A stretch of 44,282 nucleotides of DNA from Myxococcales bacterium. GTDB taxonomy: Bacteria > Myxococcota_A > Polyangia > Haliangiales > Haliangiaceae. The stretch is taken from NCBI GenBank assembly GCA_947483555.1, contig CANKMW010000083.1, positions 1-44,282 of the forward strand, written 5' to 3'. The first letter of the stretch is position 1. Each line of letters opens with the position of its first letter. The translations under genes were made by a program, and so were the position numbers. Of the stretch, positions 17,917 through 26,429 are shown piece by piece. The notes under the pieces were generated by a model. It was not told where the DNA came from and made no database searches. It worked only from the letters and a program-made list of their open reading frames with translations.

Positions 17917-18642
17917 ATGTTCGACAAGCGCTGGCGCATCGGCTCGCTGCTCGGCTTTCCGGTCGAGCTCAACCTGACCTTCCTGCTCTTGCTGGGCGTC
18001 GTCCTGCTGTGGATGGGTGGCCTCGCCGGCCTGGTGGTGGTGGCGATCGCCTTCGGCTCCGTGCTGCTGCACGAGCTCGGTCACGCCGTCGTGGCTCGCC
18101 ACCTCGGCGTCCGCGTGTCTGGCATCGAGCTCCACTTCTTCGGCGGCGCCGCCAAGATGATCGAGATGCCACGTTCGGCCAACCACGAGATCGCCATCGC
18201 CGCCGCCGGCCCGGCGGTGTCGCTGGTGCTGGCGGGCCTCGGCCTCGGCGTGGGCGCGATCACCGGCAGCTGGCTGGTCTCGGCGATCGGCTGGATCAAC
18301 ATGACGATCGCGCTGTTCAACCTCATCCCGGCCCTGCCCATGGACGGCGGTCGCATCCTGCGCGCGCTGCTCACGCGGCGCCTCGACTTCGTGCGCGCCA
18401 CCGACATCGCCGTCGGAGTCGCCCGCGTGGTCGCGGTCGGCTTCGCGGTGGTCGGGGTGGCCGCCGGCATGTTCCAGCTGATCCTGCTCGCGCCGATCCT
18501 GTGGATGATGGGCACCCAGGAGCGGATGGTGGCGCGCTCGATGGCCAACCAGTACGCCGCCGGCGGTCGCGGTCCGGGCCCGGTCCGCCGCGGGTTCGTG
18601 ATCCGCCAGCGCGACGGGCGGCTGGTGATCGAGGTGGTGTAG
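17917..18642 (+). CDS. M50-family site-2 protease-like membrane metalloprotease
   Basis: A 241-residue protein with about five or six hydrophobic segments. The zinc motif HELGH (LLHELGHAVVARHLG, near residue 50) and the second site NLIPALPMDGGRILRALL (near 140) are both present, so it should be active as an intramembrane zinc protease of the SpoIVFB/Rv2625-like group without PDZ or CBS domains. Such proteases release membrane-bound regulators or process small membrane proteins. The start at 17917 (MFDKRWRIGSLLG) fits the family N-terminus; an upstream extension to 17848 is not supported. Its TAG stop forms part of the TAGCCT hexamer before the kinase gene 9 bp downstream. Confidence 0.93.
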   Translation: MFDKRWRIGSLLGFPVELNLTFLLLLGVVLLWMGGLAGLVVVAIAFGSVLLHELGHAVVARHLGVRVSGIELHFFGGAAKMIEMPRSANHEIAIAAAGPAVSLVLAGLGLGVGAITGSWLVSAIGWINMTIALFNLIPALPMDGGRILRALLTRRLDFVRATDIAVGVARVVAVGFAVVGVAAGMFQLILLAPILWMMGTQERMVARSMANQYAAGGRGPGPVRRGFVIRQRDGRLVIEVV

Positions 18643-18645
18643 CCT
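18640..18645 (+). promoter_or_regulatory. -10-like TAGCCT overlapping stop codon
   Basis: TAGCCT, six nucleotides, then ATG 18652. The first three bases are the stop codon of the M50 gene. Confidence 0.35.
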
Positions 18646-18651
18646 CGAGGG

Positions 18652-19539
18652 ATGGCCCTCGATCTACTCCCGATCGGCGACCGCGTCGGTGATCGGTACG
18701 TGGTCCGCGACGTGCTCGGTCACGGCGCGATGGGCGCGGTGTACGAGGTCGAGGCCGCGGACGGCACCCGGCTGGCGATGAAGGCGGCGTTGCCGGATCT
18801 CGAGGACGGCGGCGAGGCGGTGCGCCGGCTGGCCCGCGAGGGTAACGCGTTGCAGCTGCTGTCGCACGCCAACATCGTCGCCGCGATCGATCAGGTGGTC
18901 GAGGGCGGCCGCCTGTACCTGGTGATGGAGCTGGCGCGCGGCCAGTCGCTGTCGGCGATCGTCGCCCGTGGCCCGCTCCCGCCGCGGCGGGCGCTGGTGC
19001 TGGTGCGCCAGATCCTCGACGGTGTCGAGCACGCTCATGGCCGCGGCGTGGTCCATCGCGACCTCAAGCCCGACAATGTCGTCGTCACCGTCGCCGGGTC
19101 GGTCGACGATCCCTACGATCGGGTCAAGCTGCTCGACTTCGGGCTGGTCAAGTTGCTCGACGACGCCGCGGCGCTGATCGGCGGCAGCCGGCTGACCCGC
19201 ACCGGCATGGCGTTCGGGACCCCGGCCTACATCGCGCCCGAGACCGCGCTCGGTCGTCCGGTCGACGGCCGCGCCGACCTGTACGCCGTCGGCGTGATGA
19301 CGTTCGAGATGCTCACCGGCCGGCTGCCGTTCGTGGAGGCCGATCCGGGCAAGCTCTTGCGCGCCCACGTGTCGTCGCCGCCGCCGCGGCTGGCCGAGGT
19401 CGTGGCCGGCGCGCCGTGGTGCACGCCGGCGATGGAGGCGCTGATCGGCGGTGCGCTCGCCAAGGCGACCGGCGACCGGTTCCCGAACGCGGCGGTGATG
19501 CGCGCCTGCCTCGACGACGCGTTCCTGAGCGTGCCCTGA
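18652..19539 (+). CDS. Soluble Hanks-type Ser/Thr protein kinase
   Basis: A 295-residue protein that is only a kinase domain. Glycine loop GHGAMGAVYEVE, catalytic Lys in RLAMKAALP, catalytic loop VVHRDLKPDNVVV, Mg-binding KLLDFGLVKL, activation segment LTRTGMAFGTPAYIAPE, and RADLYAVGVMTFEMLTGRLPF are all intact, so it should be active. It has no transmembrane segment and no sensor domain. The gene starts 9 bp after the M50 protease and is probably co-transcribed. It faces the membrane-bound kinase gene tail to tail with only 14 bp between stops. Confidence 0.95.
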   Translation: MALDLLPIGDRVGDRYVVRDVLGHGAMGAVYEVEAADGTRLAMKAALPDLEDGGEAVRRLAREGNALQLLSHANIVAAIDQVVEGGRLYLVMELARGQSLSAIVARGPLPPRRALVLVRQILDGVEHAHGRGVVHRDLKPDNVVVTVAGSVDDPYDRVKLLDFGLVKLLDDAAALIGGSRLTRTGMAFGTPAYIAPETALGRPVDGRADLYAVGVMTFEMLTGRLPFVEADPGKLLRAHVSSPPPRLAEVVAGAPWCTPAMEALIGGALAKATGDRFPNAAVMRACLDDAFLSVP

Positions 19540-19553
19540 TCGCCCCCGCGTGA

Positions 19554-20759
19554 TCAGTCGTCGTCGTGGTGGGCGCCGGGCTGGCCCTCGAGCCACGACC
19601 GCAGGCGCGCGCTCTCGGCCGACACGCCCCGCTTGCGCTCGAGCTCGCGCAGCTTGTGCAACGCCTCACCGTAGTCGCCGTCGTGGACCTTGTCGGCGAC
19701 CTTGCGCCAGTCCCTGGCCGCCTTGTCGTCGAGCCCGGGTGGCGCCGGGAACGAGGGCGGTTCAGCGCCCGGGGGCGCGGTCCTGCCGCCCGGCGTGGCG
19801 GCGCCCCGCGTCGGTTCCGATCCGCCGAGGTGGTCGGCGAGCGCGAGCAGGCCGACGATCAGCACCAGCACCGCCGCCGCGAACGGCCAGCGCGGCTGAC
19901 GACGCGGGGTGGCCAGCGGTGTCGCGACCGCGTGGGTTTCGGTCGACGCCGCGCCCGCGAGTTGTTCGGCGATCGCGGTCGCGCTCGGCCGCGCCTTCGG
20001 CGACAGCGCGAGCCCGGCGGCGAGCACCGGACCGAGGGTGCCGAGCGCCGCCGGGATCGCCGCCGGATCGATCACCGGCCGCTCGGCGTCGGTGATCAGC
20101 TCGGCCATGGTCACGTCGCCGCGTGGCTTGGCGCCGGTGGCGGCCTCGTACAGGGTGGCGGCCAGGCCGTAGACGTCCGAGGCGGGCGAGAACTGGCCCA
20201 GCGTCAGCGCCTCCGGAGCCGCGTAGGCCGGCGTGCCCAGAAACTGCCCCGACAGCGTCGCATCGGAGTCGGGGACGTGGGCGACCCCGAAATCGGCCAG
20301 CTTCCACACCCCGCCCGGACCGCGCAGCACGTTGCCGGGCTTGATATCGCGGTGCACGATGCCGCGGGCGTGCGCCGCCTCGAGCGCGCGGGCCAGCTGG
20401 ATGCCGAGCGCGCACACCTCGGCCGGTGGCAGCGTGCCGCGCTCGGCGATCACGGCGCGCAGGGTCGGGCCCTCGATCAGCTCCATGACCAGGTAGGGAT
20501 CGTCGCCGTCGACCCCGAGGTCGAAGACCTGCACCACGCCCGGGTGCGCCAGCGCGGCGAGCGCGCGCGCCTCGGCCTCGAAGCGGGTGTGGAAGCTCGC
20601 CGCCATGACGCCCAGCACGTTCTTGATCCGCTTGATCGCGACGTCGCGGCCGAGTCGCTCGTCGCGGGCGCGCAGCACCTCACCCATCGCGCCGGCGCCG
20701 AGGACGCCGGTGACGCGGTAGCGCCCGATCAGTCGCTCGCTGACAGGCGGGGGCTCCAC
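19554..20759 (-). CDS. Membrane-bound Hanks-type Ser/Thr protein kinase
   Basis: A 401-residue kinase. GTG 20759 is chosen because TATCAT lies exactly 6 nt upstream; an ATG at 20792 would run into the divergent neighbour's promoter area. Residues 10-270 hold the kinase: GAGAMGEVLRA, VAIKRI, IVHRDIKPGNVL, KLADFGVAHV, GTPAYAAPE. One transmembrane helix (WPFAAAVLVLIVGLLALADHL, about residue 310) separates it from a roughly 75-residue outside tail, Pro/Ala-rich then charged and helical (DYGEALHKLRELERKRG), perhaps a small protein-binding sensor. Substrates are unknown; the FHA activator at 7259 is a conceivable client. Confidence 0.93.
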   Translation of the reverse strand: MEPPPVSERLIGRYRVTGVLGAGAMGEVLRARDERLGRDVAIKRIKNVLGVMAASFHTRFEAEARALAALAHPGVVQVFDLGVDGDDPYLVMELIEGPTLRAVIAERGTLPPAEVCALGIQLARALEAAHARGIVHRDIKPGNVLRGPGGVWKLADFGVAHVPDSDATLSGQFLGTPAYAAPEALTLGQFSPASDVYGLAATLYEAATGAKPRGDVTMAELITDAERPVIDPAAIPAALGTLGPVLAAGLALSPKARPSATAIAEQLAGAASTETHAVATPLATPRRQPRWPFAAAVLVLIVGLLALADHLGGSEPTRGAATPGGRTAPPGAEPPSFPAPPGLDDKAARDWRKVADKVHDGDYGEALHKLRELERKRGVSAESARLRSWLEGQPGAHHDDD

Positions 20760-20765
20760 CCGGCG

Positions 20766-20771
20766 ATGATA
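20766..20771 (-). promoter_or_regulatory. -10 box TATCAT, leaderless promoter
   Basis: On the minus strand TATCAT, CGCCGG, then the GTG at 20759. Same 6-nt geometry as six other genes in the window. Confidence 0.5.
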
Positions 20772-20847
20772 TCCTCGCTGGCACCGTGTCATGGCATCCT
20801 TCCGTCGAGGAACCCGGGCCATCGGCGACGCCGGAACGGACGTGAAC

Positions 20848-21645
20848 ATGGCCGCGCCGGCGCCTCGCGAGCCCTACGGTTGCCTGGGCTGTCGTCTCGT
20901 GCAGGCGCCGACCCGCGAATGCGTCGAGTGCGGCAGCGGCATGGTCATGCCGATCGGCGGCCAGCGCGACCTGCTGTCGTATCGCGACATGAACCTGGTG
21001 GCCGAGCGCGACCTGTGGATGATCTCGGCGCTGCTCGCCGGCGGAAGCATCATGATGCCGTTCCTGATGCCGGCGGCGGCCGTCACGCTGGGCGCCGCCG
21101 CGCTGCGGTCGCTGCGCAAGCGGCTGGCGCGGGCCGAGCCGCCGATCGCCGCCATCGCCGACGTCCGCCCGCGCGTGGCAGCCGGCGCGGTGGCGGTGCG
21201 GGGCGTGGCGCACGCCCTGCGGGCGCCGGCGCGACGGGCGTGGGACGGCGGTACCTGCATCGCCGTCGAGCTGGCGGTGCGCTCGGTCGAAGGCCTGTTC
21301 TTGCGGGCGACCGCGGTGGCGCCGTTCGTGGTTGGCGCCGAAGGCGGCGACGTCGTGGTCCTCGGCGTGGTGCGCTTCGCGCCGCCGTCGATCAGGTATC
21401 GGTTGACGGCGCCGCCCGAGATCACCGGCGCCGAGCCACGGCTGGCCGCGCTCGGCATTCCCGCGGCGTGGCGCTTCGCGGGCCTCCTCCACGTCGACGA
21501 GGTCGCCGACGGCGCGATGGTCCGGGTCACCGGCTCGATCACCGAGGAGCTGGTCCCTGCGCTGGCCAGTTACCGCGACGGTGGCGTGGCGCGCGTCATG
21601 CGCGGGACGGTGTCAGCGCCGGTGGTGCTGGAGACCGTGTCGTAG
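20848..21645 (+). CDS. Hypothetical zinc-ribbon membrane protein
   Basis: About 265 residues from ATG 20848 (MAAPAPREPYG); an in-frame ATG at 20791 is also possible. An N-terminal CxxC...CxxC zinc ribbon (GCLGCRLVQAPTRECVECG, residues 11-29) is followed by a hydrophobic hairpin (about residues 60-90, WMISALLAGGSIMMPFLMPA) and a C-terminal domain rich in Val/Ala/Gly with repeating beta-strands. It looks like a membrane-anchored protein with an extra-membrane beta domain. I do not recognise a family. It is divergent from the membrane kinase. Confidence 0.7.
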   Translation: MAAPAPREPYGCLGCRLVQAPTRECVECGSGMVMPIGGQRDLLSYRDMNLVAERDLWMISALLAGGSIMMPFLMPAAAVTLGAAALRSLRKRLARAEPPIAAIADVRPRVAAGAVAVRGVAHALRAPARRAWDGGTCIAVELAVRSVEGLFLRATAVAPFVVGAEGGDVVVLGVVRFAPPSIRYRLTAPPEITGAEPRLAALGIPAAWRFAGLLHVDEVADGAMVRVTGSITEELVPALASYRDGGVARVMRGTVSAPVVLETVS

Positions 21646-21675
21646 GCCACGTTGTCGTGAGGCGCCGTCGGGAAG

Positions 21676-21690
21676 TGGCACGTGACTGGC
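21676..21690 (+). promoter_or_regulatory. Sigma-54 promoter (TGGCACG-N4-TGGCA)
   Basis: The -24 half TGGCACG is a perfect match to consensus. GG and GC are 10 bp apart, and the -12 half reads TGGCA instead of TTGCA. Predicted transcription start 21702, 2 nt before ATG 21704. No clear enhancer palindrome was found upstream. Confidence 0.5.
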
Positions 21691-21703
21691 ATTGCCTCCT
21701 GGC

Positions 21704-22033
21704 ATGCACCCGCACCCGTCCGGCCCCATCGAACCGCGCCCGTTGCCGTCGACGAGCGCGCTCGTCGACCTCGATCCCGAGCTGGTGCGCGAGCACCCGG
21801 AGCTGGTCGGTAAGCCCGACGGTGTACCCCACGACATCGTTGGCATCCTCGCCTTCATGATCGTCATCATCGCCATGGCCATCGTGGGTGCCTACCTGCT
21901 GCTTGGCGTCCTCCCGGCGATCATCATTGCCGCGCTGGTCACCCCGTTCATCGTCGTGCACCTGTCGCGGCGCTCGTCCCGCGAGCGCACCGAAGAGGCT
22001 CACGATCCCACCACCGGCCCCGGTCCAGCGTGA
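21704..22033 (+). CDS. Small two-helix membrane protein
   Basis: A 109-residue protein from ATG 21704 (MHPHPSGPIEPRPLP). A Pro-rich N-terminal tail precedes two adjacent hydrophobic segments (about residues 48-67 and 70-88: ILAFMIVIIAMAIVGAYLLL, VLPAIIIAALVTPFIVV), then a charged tail ending in Gly/Pro. No ribosome binding site is present, but a good sigma-54 element ends 13 nt before the ATG. Family unknown. Confidence 0.7.
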   Translation: MHPHPSGPIEPRPLPSTSALVDLDPELVREHPELVGKPDGVPHDIVGILAFMIVIIAMAIVGAYLLLGVLPAIIIAALVTPFIVVHLSRRSSRERTEEAHDPTTGPGPA

Positions 22034-22086
22034 CCCGGCGCCAGGTTTGACGGCGGAGCTTCATCAACCTCGGAAGGGAGTTCGTC

Positions 22087-22173
22087 ATGTTCCAGTGGGC
22101 CATCCTCGTCGTCCTCATCGCGCTCATCTCGGTGATCTCCGGCCTCGTCATGAGCGGTCGCCCCGCCGGCTGA
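22087..22173 (+). CDS. Very small single-helix membrane protein
   Basis: A 28-residue open frame reading MFQWAILVVLIALISVIS then GLVMSGRPAG. It has a convincing ribosome site, GGAAGGGAG, 6 nt before the ATG, and is one hydrophobic helix from end to end. The first part resembles the N-terminal helix of DUF1328 (YtjA-type) membrane peptides, which are about twice as long, so it may be a short relative or a truncated copy. It follows the two-helix protein gene by 53 bp. Confidence 0.55.
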   Translation: MFQWAILVVLIALISVISGLVMSGRPAG

Positions 22174-22275
22174 GCACGGCCTCGGTACGGCCGATGGGCG
22201 CGGCGCCGCGCGGTGCGCGCACCCGCACACCGCGGTCGGCCGTCGCGCCCGACGCCGCCGTCCGTCCGGCCGCCG

Positions 22276-23424
<1,149 letters not shown>

Positions 23425-23430
23425 GCGGGC

Positions 23431-23436
23431 ACGGTA
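23431..23436 (-). promoter_or_regulatory. -10 box TACCGT, leaderless promoter
   Basis: On the minus strand TACCGT, GCCCGC, then GTG 23424. The 6-nt spacing equals that of the other leaderless starts. Confidence 0.45.
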
Positions 23437-23545
23437 CCACGCGCGACTTCCACCGCTCGCCGGCCGATGATCCCGGATCCCCGGGGAGCCAAGGAACCAG
23501 TGGCGCGCGCGCTCAGGCGCCGCGACTTGTGAGACAGTTCGCGCC

Positions 23546-23674
23546 ATGAAGCCGGACGAACGTGATGACGCGGCGGCCCTGATGGTGTTGTTCGTGGTCG
23601 TCCTCATTGGACTGGGGATCTTGGGCGCCGGCGCCGGCGCCCTCCTCTTCGCCCGCGGCAGCAGCGGCATGTAA
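23546..23674 (+). CDS. Small single-helix membrane protein
   Basis: A 42-residue frame (MKPDERDDAAALMVLFVVVL continuing IGLGILGAGAGALLFARGSSGM). An acidic N-terminal head, one long hydrophobic helix and a basic end are typical of small inner-membrane proteins. It is divergent from the dehydrogenase and overlaps only the antisense tail of the broken outer-membrane gene. No strong ribosome site is seen. Function unknown. Confidence 0.5.
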   Translation: MKPDERDDAAALMVLFVVVLIGLGILGAGAGALLFARGSSGM

Positions 23675-23682
23675 CGCCCGCT

Positions 23683-24612
23683 CGCCGAGGTGAACCCGCG
23701 GCTCACGACCCGAGGACCCCAGCGCCGCTCGACGTGCTCGCCGTCGCCGTGGGGCGTCTGCGCGACGCGCACGGTCCATCTCGCGGCCAGCCGCCACGAC
23801 CGGAGCCTGGCAACGTCGGTACGCTCGGCGCCGGCCAGCGGCAGGCCGGCGGCCAGATCGGTGCGCCCCAGCCCCTTCACACGCCAGTGCACGCCGGCGC
23901 GGACCCGCGACGTGATCGAGTCCCCAGCCGTACCAGCCGACCTGCGCGTCGGCGCCGCCGAAGAGCGTCAGCCAGCCGACCGCGCGCACGCGACGTCGGC
24001 GGAGGTCATCACCGCGGCGCGTCCGTCGCGACCCGTGTTCGACGACGCGTACCAGCCGAGCACCGCGCCGTGCAGGTGCACGCGCAGGCTCGAGCGCACG
24101 TGCCACGTCTCGGCGACGCCGAGCTGGAGCGCACCCGAGCTGCCATCGAGGCGCGAGCGCGTGAAGGGCAGCTCGGCGCGGGCGTAGCGCGCGCGGGCCA
24201 GCGCCTTGCCGGCGCGCTCGCCGCGGCTGCCGAGCGCGATGTGTCCGAAGATCGGACCGTAGCCGACCTCGTCGACGGCGAGCACCGCGTTCTGCACGAA
24301 GATGCCGTCGAGCGCGCGGAGCGAGAAGCCCCACTCGAGGCGATCCGACTCGAGCAGACGGATGGCGAGCACGAGCTCGCCGGCGATCGTGCCGTAGAAG
24401 TCGGGCGTGTCGATGAGCGCGTGGCCGCGGACGCTGGCGCCGACGTCGGCATGTAGGCAGCCGCCGCGCGGGGCATCGACGCCGCTCTCGCGCCACGGCA
24501 CCGCCACCGGATCGTCGATGTGGTCCTCGCACGGATCAGCGCTGGCCACGCTCGCGCTGCCAGAGGCGACGGCAGCCAGCGCGAGGCATGAGACGAATCG
24601 AAGCAGTCGCAA
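23683..24612 (-). pseudogene. Outer-membrane-like secreted protein gene, apparently frameshifted
   Basis: TTG 24612 with ribosome site GGAGG seven bases before it starts a 214-residue frame: MRLLRFVSCLALAAVASG is a signal peptide, and the mature part alternates like beta-barrel strands (WGFSLRALDGIFVQNAVL, WHVRSSLRVHLHGAVLGWYA). The frame ends at a TGA (23968-23970). Barrel-like sequence continues one frame over (VGWLTLFGGADAQVGWYGWG, about 23905-23985) and then returns to the first frame (RVRAGVHWRVKGLGRTDLAA, RSWRLAARWTVRVAQTP) to about 23700. Two compensating indels inside about 90 bp are the simplest explanation, either assembly errors or decay. No stop is found in the first frame before the dehydrogenase start, so the true 3' end is uncertain. 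Confidence 0.55.
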
Positions 24613-24651
24613 GGGCCGCCTCCTAGCGCGAGGCGGACCGATTGCAGGAGC

Positions 24652-24697
24652 ATCTCATTGTGGACATTTATGAAGATTCGTATAGAATGAGATACGA
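24652..24697. promoter_or_regulatory. Toxin-antitoxin promoter with two inverted repeats
   Basis: An A/T-rich island in a G+C-rich region. TTGTGG (24658-24663) and TATAGA (24681-24686) have a 17-bp spacer. ATCTCATT (24652-24659) and AATGAGAT (24686-24693) are a perfect inverted repeat that brackets the promoter. TCGTAT (24678-24683) and ATACGA (24692-24697) form a second one. Both are placed for autorepression by the Xre protein encoded immediately downstream. The start codon is about 10 nt from the -10 box, so the mRNA has almost no leader. Confidence 0.7.
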
Positions 24698-25170
24698 TGC
24701 CAGCAAGAGCGCCACGAGGAGGGAAGACGGCAACCACCAGGCTCGCCGCGCTGGGAGCACGTCTCCGTCTCCACCGGCGTGCGCTGCGCGTGTCCGCCAC
24801 CGAGCTCGCCGAGGCCGCCAGCTTGTCGCGCATGACGCTGCATCGGATCGAGAAGGGCGCGCCCTCCGTGACGATGGGCGCGTACATGAGCGCGATTGCG
24901 GCCCTCGGTCTCGAGCTCCAGCTGGCGGATCCGGGCGCCCGGCCGGAGAAGCGTGGAATGGCTCCATTGCCACGCACGATCCGTGTCGCGGATTACCCGC
25001 AGCTGAAGCGAATCGCCTGGCAGCTCGCCGACACCGAGCTGACTCCGAAGGAAGCCTTCGCGCTCTATGAACGCAACTGGCGCCACGTTGACAGGAAGAC
25101 GCTGGACGATCGGGAGCGCCAGCTCGTACGGCGGCTAGCGGCTCAGCTCGGAGGTCGGCTCGATGTTTGA
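24697..25170 (+). CDS. Xre-family HTH protein, probable antitoxin
   Basis: A 157-residue protein. After a basic start, residues 16-78 form a helix-turn-helix of the Xre/Cro type (RLRLHRRALRVSATELAEAA, SLSRMTLHRIEKG, SVTMGAYMSAIAALGLELQL). The C-terminal half is charged and helical, with DTELTPKEAFALYERNWRHV, the kind of region that binds a partner toxin. The stop overlaps the next gene by 8 bp, so the two are translationally coupled. The predicted role is to neutralise the nucleotidyltransferase and repress the shared promoter. Confidence 0.85.
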   Translation: MPARAPRGGKTATTRLAALGARLRLHRRALRVSATELAEAASLSRMTLHRIEKGAPSVTMGAYMSAIAALGLELQLADPGARPEKRGMAPLPRTIRVADYPQLKRIAWQLADTELTPKEAFALYERNWRHVDRKTLDDRERQLVRRLAAQLGGRLDV

Positions 25171-25885
25171 GCGCACCGGCCACAGGCACATCGCGCGGGT
25201 GCTCGAGGCACTGGACCCGCCGACCTTCGAGACCAACCACTGCTGGTTCGGGGGAGGGACGGCGATCGCACTCTCGAGCGGCGAGTATCGAGAATCGATC
25301 GACATCGACTTCCTGGTGTCTGATCTCGCCGGCTACCGCACGCTGCGTCAGCGGTGCACGGGACGCGACGGGATCCGAGCCGTGACACGCGAAGCCATCA
25401 CGCTCGAGACCGTACGAGACGTGCGCGCGGATCAGTACGGCATCCGGACGTGGTTGGCGGTCGACGACGTGGAGATCAAGCTGGAGATCGTCCACGAGGC
25501 GCGGATCAGCCTCGATGCACCGTCGTCGACGGACCGCATCTGTGGCATCGCGACGCTCACGAAGCTGGACCTCGCGACGAGCAAGCTGCTCGCGAATTCG
25601 GACCGATGGGCTGACGACGCCGTCTTCAGTCGCGACCTGATCGACCTGGCCATGCTCAAGCCCGACAAGAAGGCGCTGCGCGCCGCCATCGACAAGGCGC
25701 GCGGCGCGTACGGCGCGAGCGTGGAACGCGATCTCGCGAAGGCGATCGATGCCCTCCGCCGGCGCGCAGGGCGCCTGGACGAGTGCATGCGAGCGCTGCG
25801 CATGCTGGAGGTCCCTGCCGGCGTCACGCCGGTCCCGCCCGCCGTGCTGTGGAAGCAGATCCGGCGGCTGGCCCCGACCCGCTAG
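25163..25885 (+). CDS. Nucleotidyltransferase, AbiEii/AbiGii toxin-like
   Basis: A 240-residue protein. WFGGGTAIALSSGEYRESID followed by IDFLVSD is the family signature: the GG(T/S) loop and a D-x-D metal pair of the polymerase-beta-like nucleotidyltransferase fold. DVEIKLEIVHEARISL carries the third acidic residue region, and LTKLDLATSKLLANSDRW and FSRDLIDLAML are the conserved helical part. AbiEii-type enzymes inactivate tRNA or other targets by adding nucleotides, causing growth arrest. Paired with the Xre antitoxin upstream, it is likely a phage-defence or addiction module. Composition is ordinary for the region apart from the promoter. Confidence 0.88.
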   Translation: MFERTGHRHIARVLEALDPPTFETNHCWFGGGTAIALSSGEYRESIDIDFLVSDLAGYRTLRQRCTGRDGIRAVTREAITLETVRDVRADQYGIRTWLAVDDVEIKLEIVHEARISLDAPSSTDRICGIATLTKLDLATSKLLANSDRWADDAVFSRDLIDLAMLKPDKKALRAAIDKARGAYGASVERDLAKAIDALRRRAGRLDECMRALRMLEVPAGVTPVPPAVLWKQIRRLAPTR

Positions 25886-26417
25886 GAGCCGCGGCGGTCA
25901 CGGGGCCCGGTCACGCTGTCTCGGGGCGAAAGCGTGACACCGCCGTGCCGCCGGGTTTGGGTCCGCGACGTTGCGCGCGGCACGGGCGGTGCAAAAGCGC
26001 GCCGCCATGGTCAGAAGAAGTCGACCGCGGCGTTGCGGTTCGACCGCACGCTTCGCGAGCACGGCTTCGAGACCCGCGACCAGGACCTGATCCAATCGCT
26101 GCGCTCGGGGACCTTTGCCGCTCGGCCAGCCACCAGTGTGTGACTACTCTGACAGTGGTTCCGCGCCAAGGTGGCATGGAGCCTCGCGAGCGTGACCACC
26201 CAGCGCCGCGACGCGCGCGCGAACGCTTCGCCGTGGCCTTGCCGACCGCGGGCGGCGACGGCTTCGGAATGGAGCCGTGCGCCGCGTCGTTGTCTCGACA
26301 TGACCTCCGTCGTCGGCCGCTGGCGGTGTGCCAGCCCTTCGATCAGGAACCCGTCCTCGCCCGCCCTGCGCGCGCGCCACCTCGTGACCACCTGCCCGGC
26401 CGCCTGACTCGCCGTGG
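25886..26417. other. 532-bp gap without a supportable gene
   Basis: Frames on both strands are short, Arg/Ala/Ser-rich and unlike the neighbours. I find no domain, signal peptide or ribosome site. A short segment on the plus strand (about 26023-26120, with LREHGFETRDQDL) and one on the minus strand are mildly protein-like and might be gene remnants. Apart from the hairpin at 25910-25938 nothing is recognised. Confidence 0.4.
25910..25938. terminator. Hairpin after toxin gene
   Basis: GTCACGCT (25910-25917) and AGCGTGAC (25931-25938), an 8-bp perfect stem with a 13-base loop, 25 nt after the toxin stop. No U-run follows, so it is a possible terminator or mRNA-end stabiliser only. Confidence 0.35.
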
Positions 26418-26423
26418 TAGCCT
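26418..26423 (+). promoter_or_regulatory. -10 box TAGCCT, leaderless promoter
   Basis: TAGCCT, six nucleotides, ATG 26430; the same hexamer and spacing as before the kinase at 18652. Confidence 0.45.
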
Positions 26424-26429
26424 GTCAGG

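Noticed and set aside
25886..26417. Possible transposase remnant
   Set aside because: No DDE or other recombinase motif, no terminal inverted repeats and no target duplication could be found.
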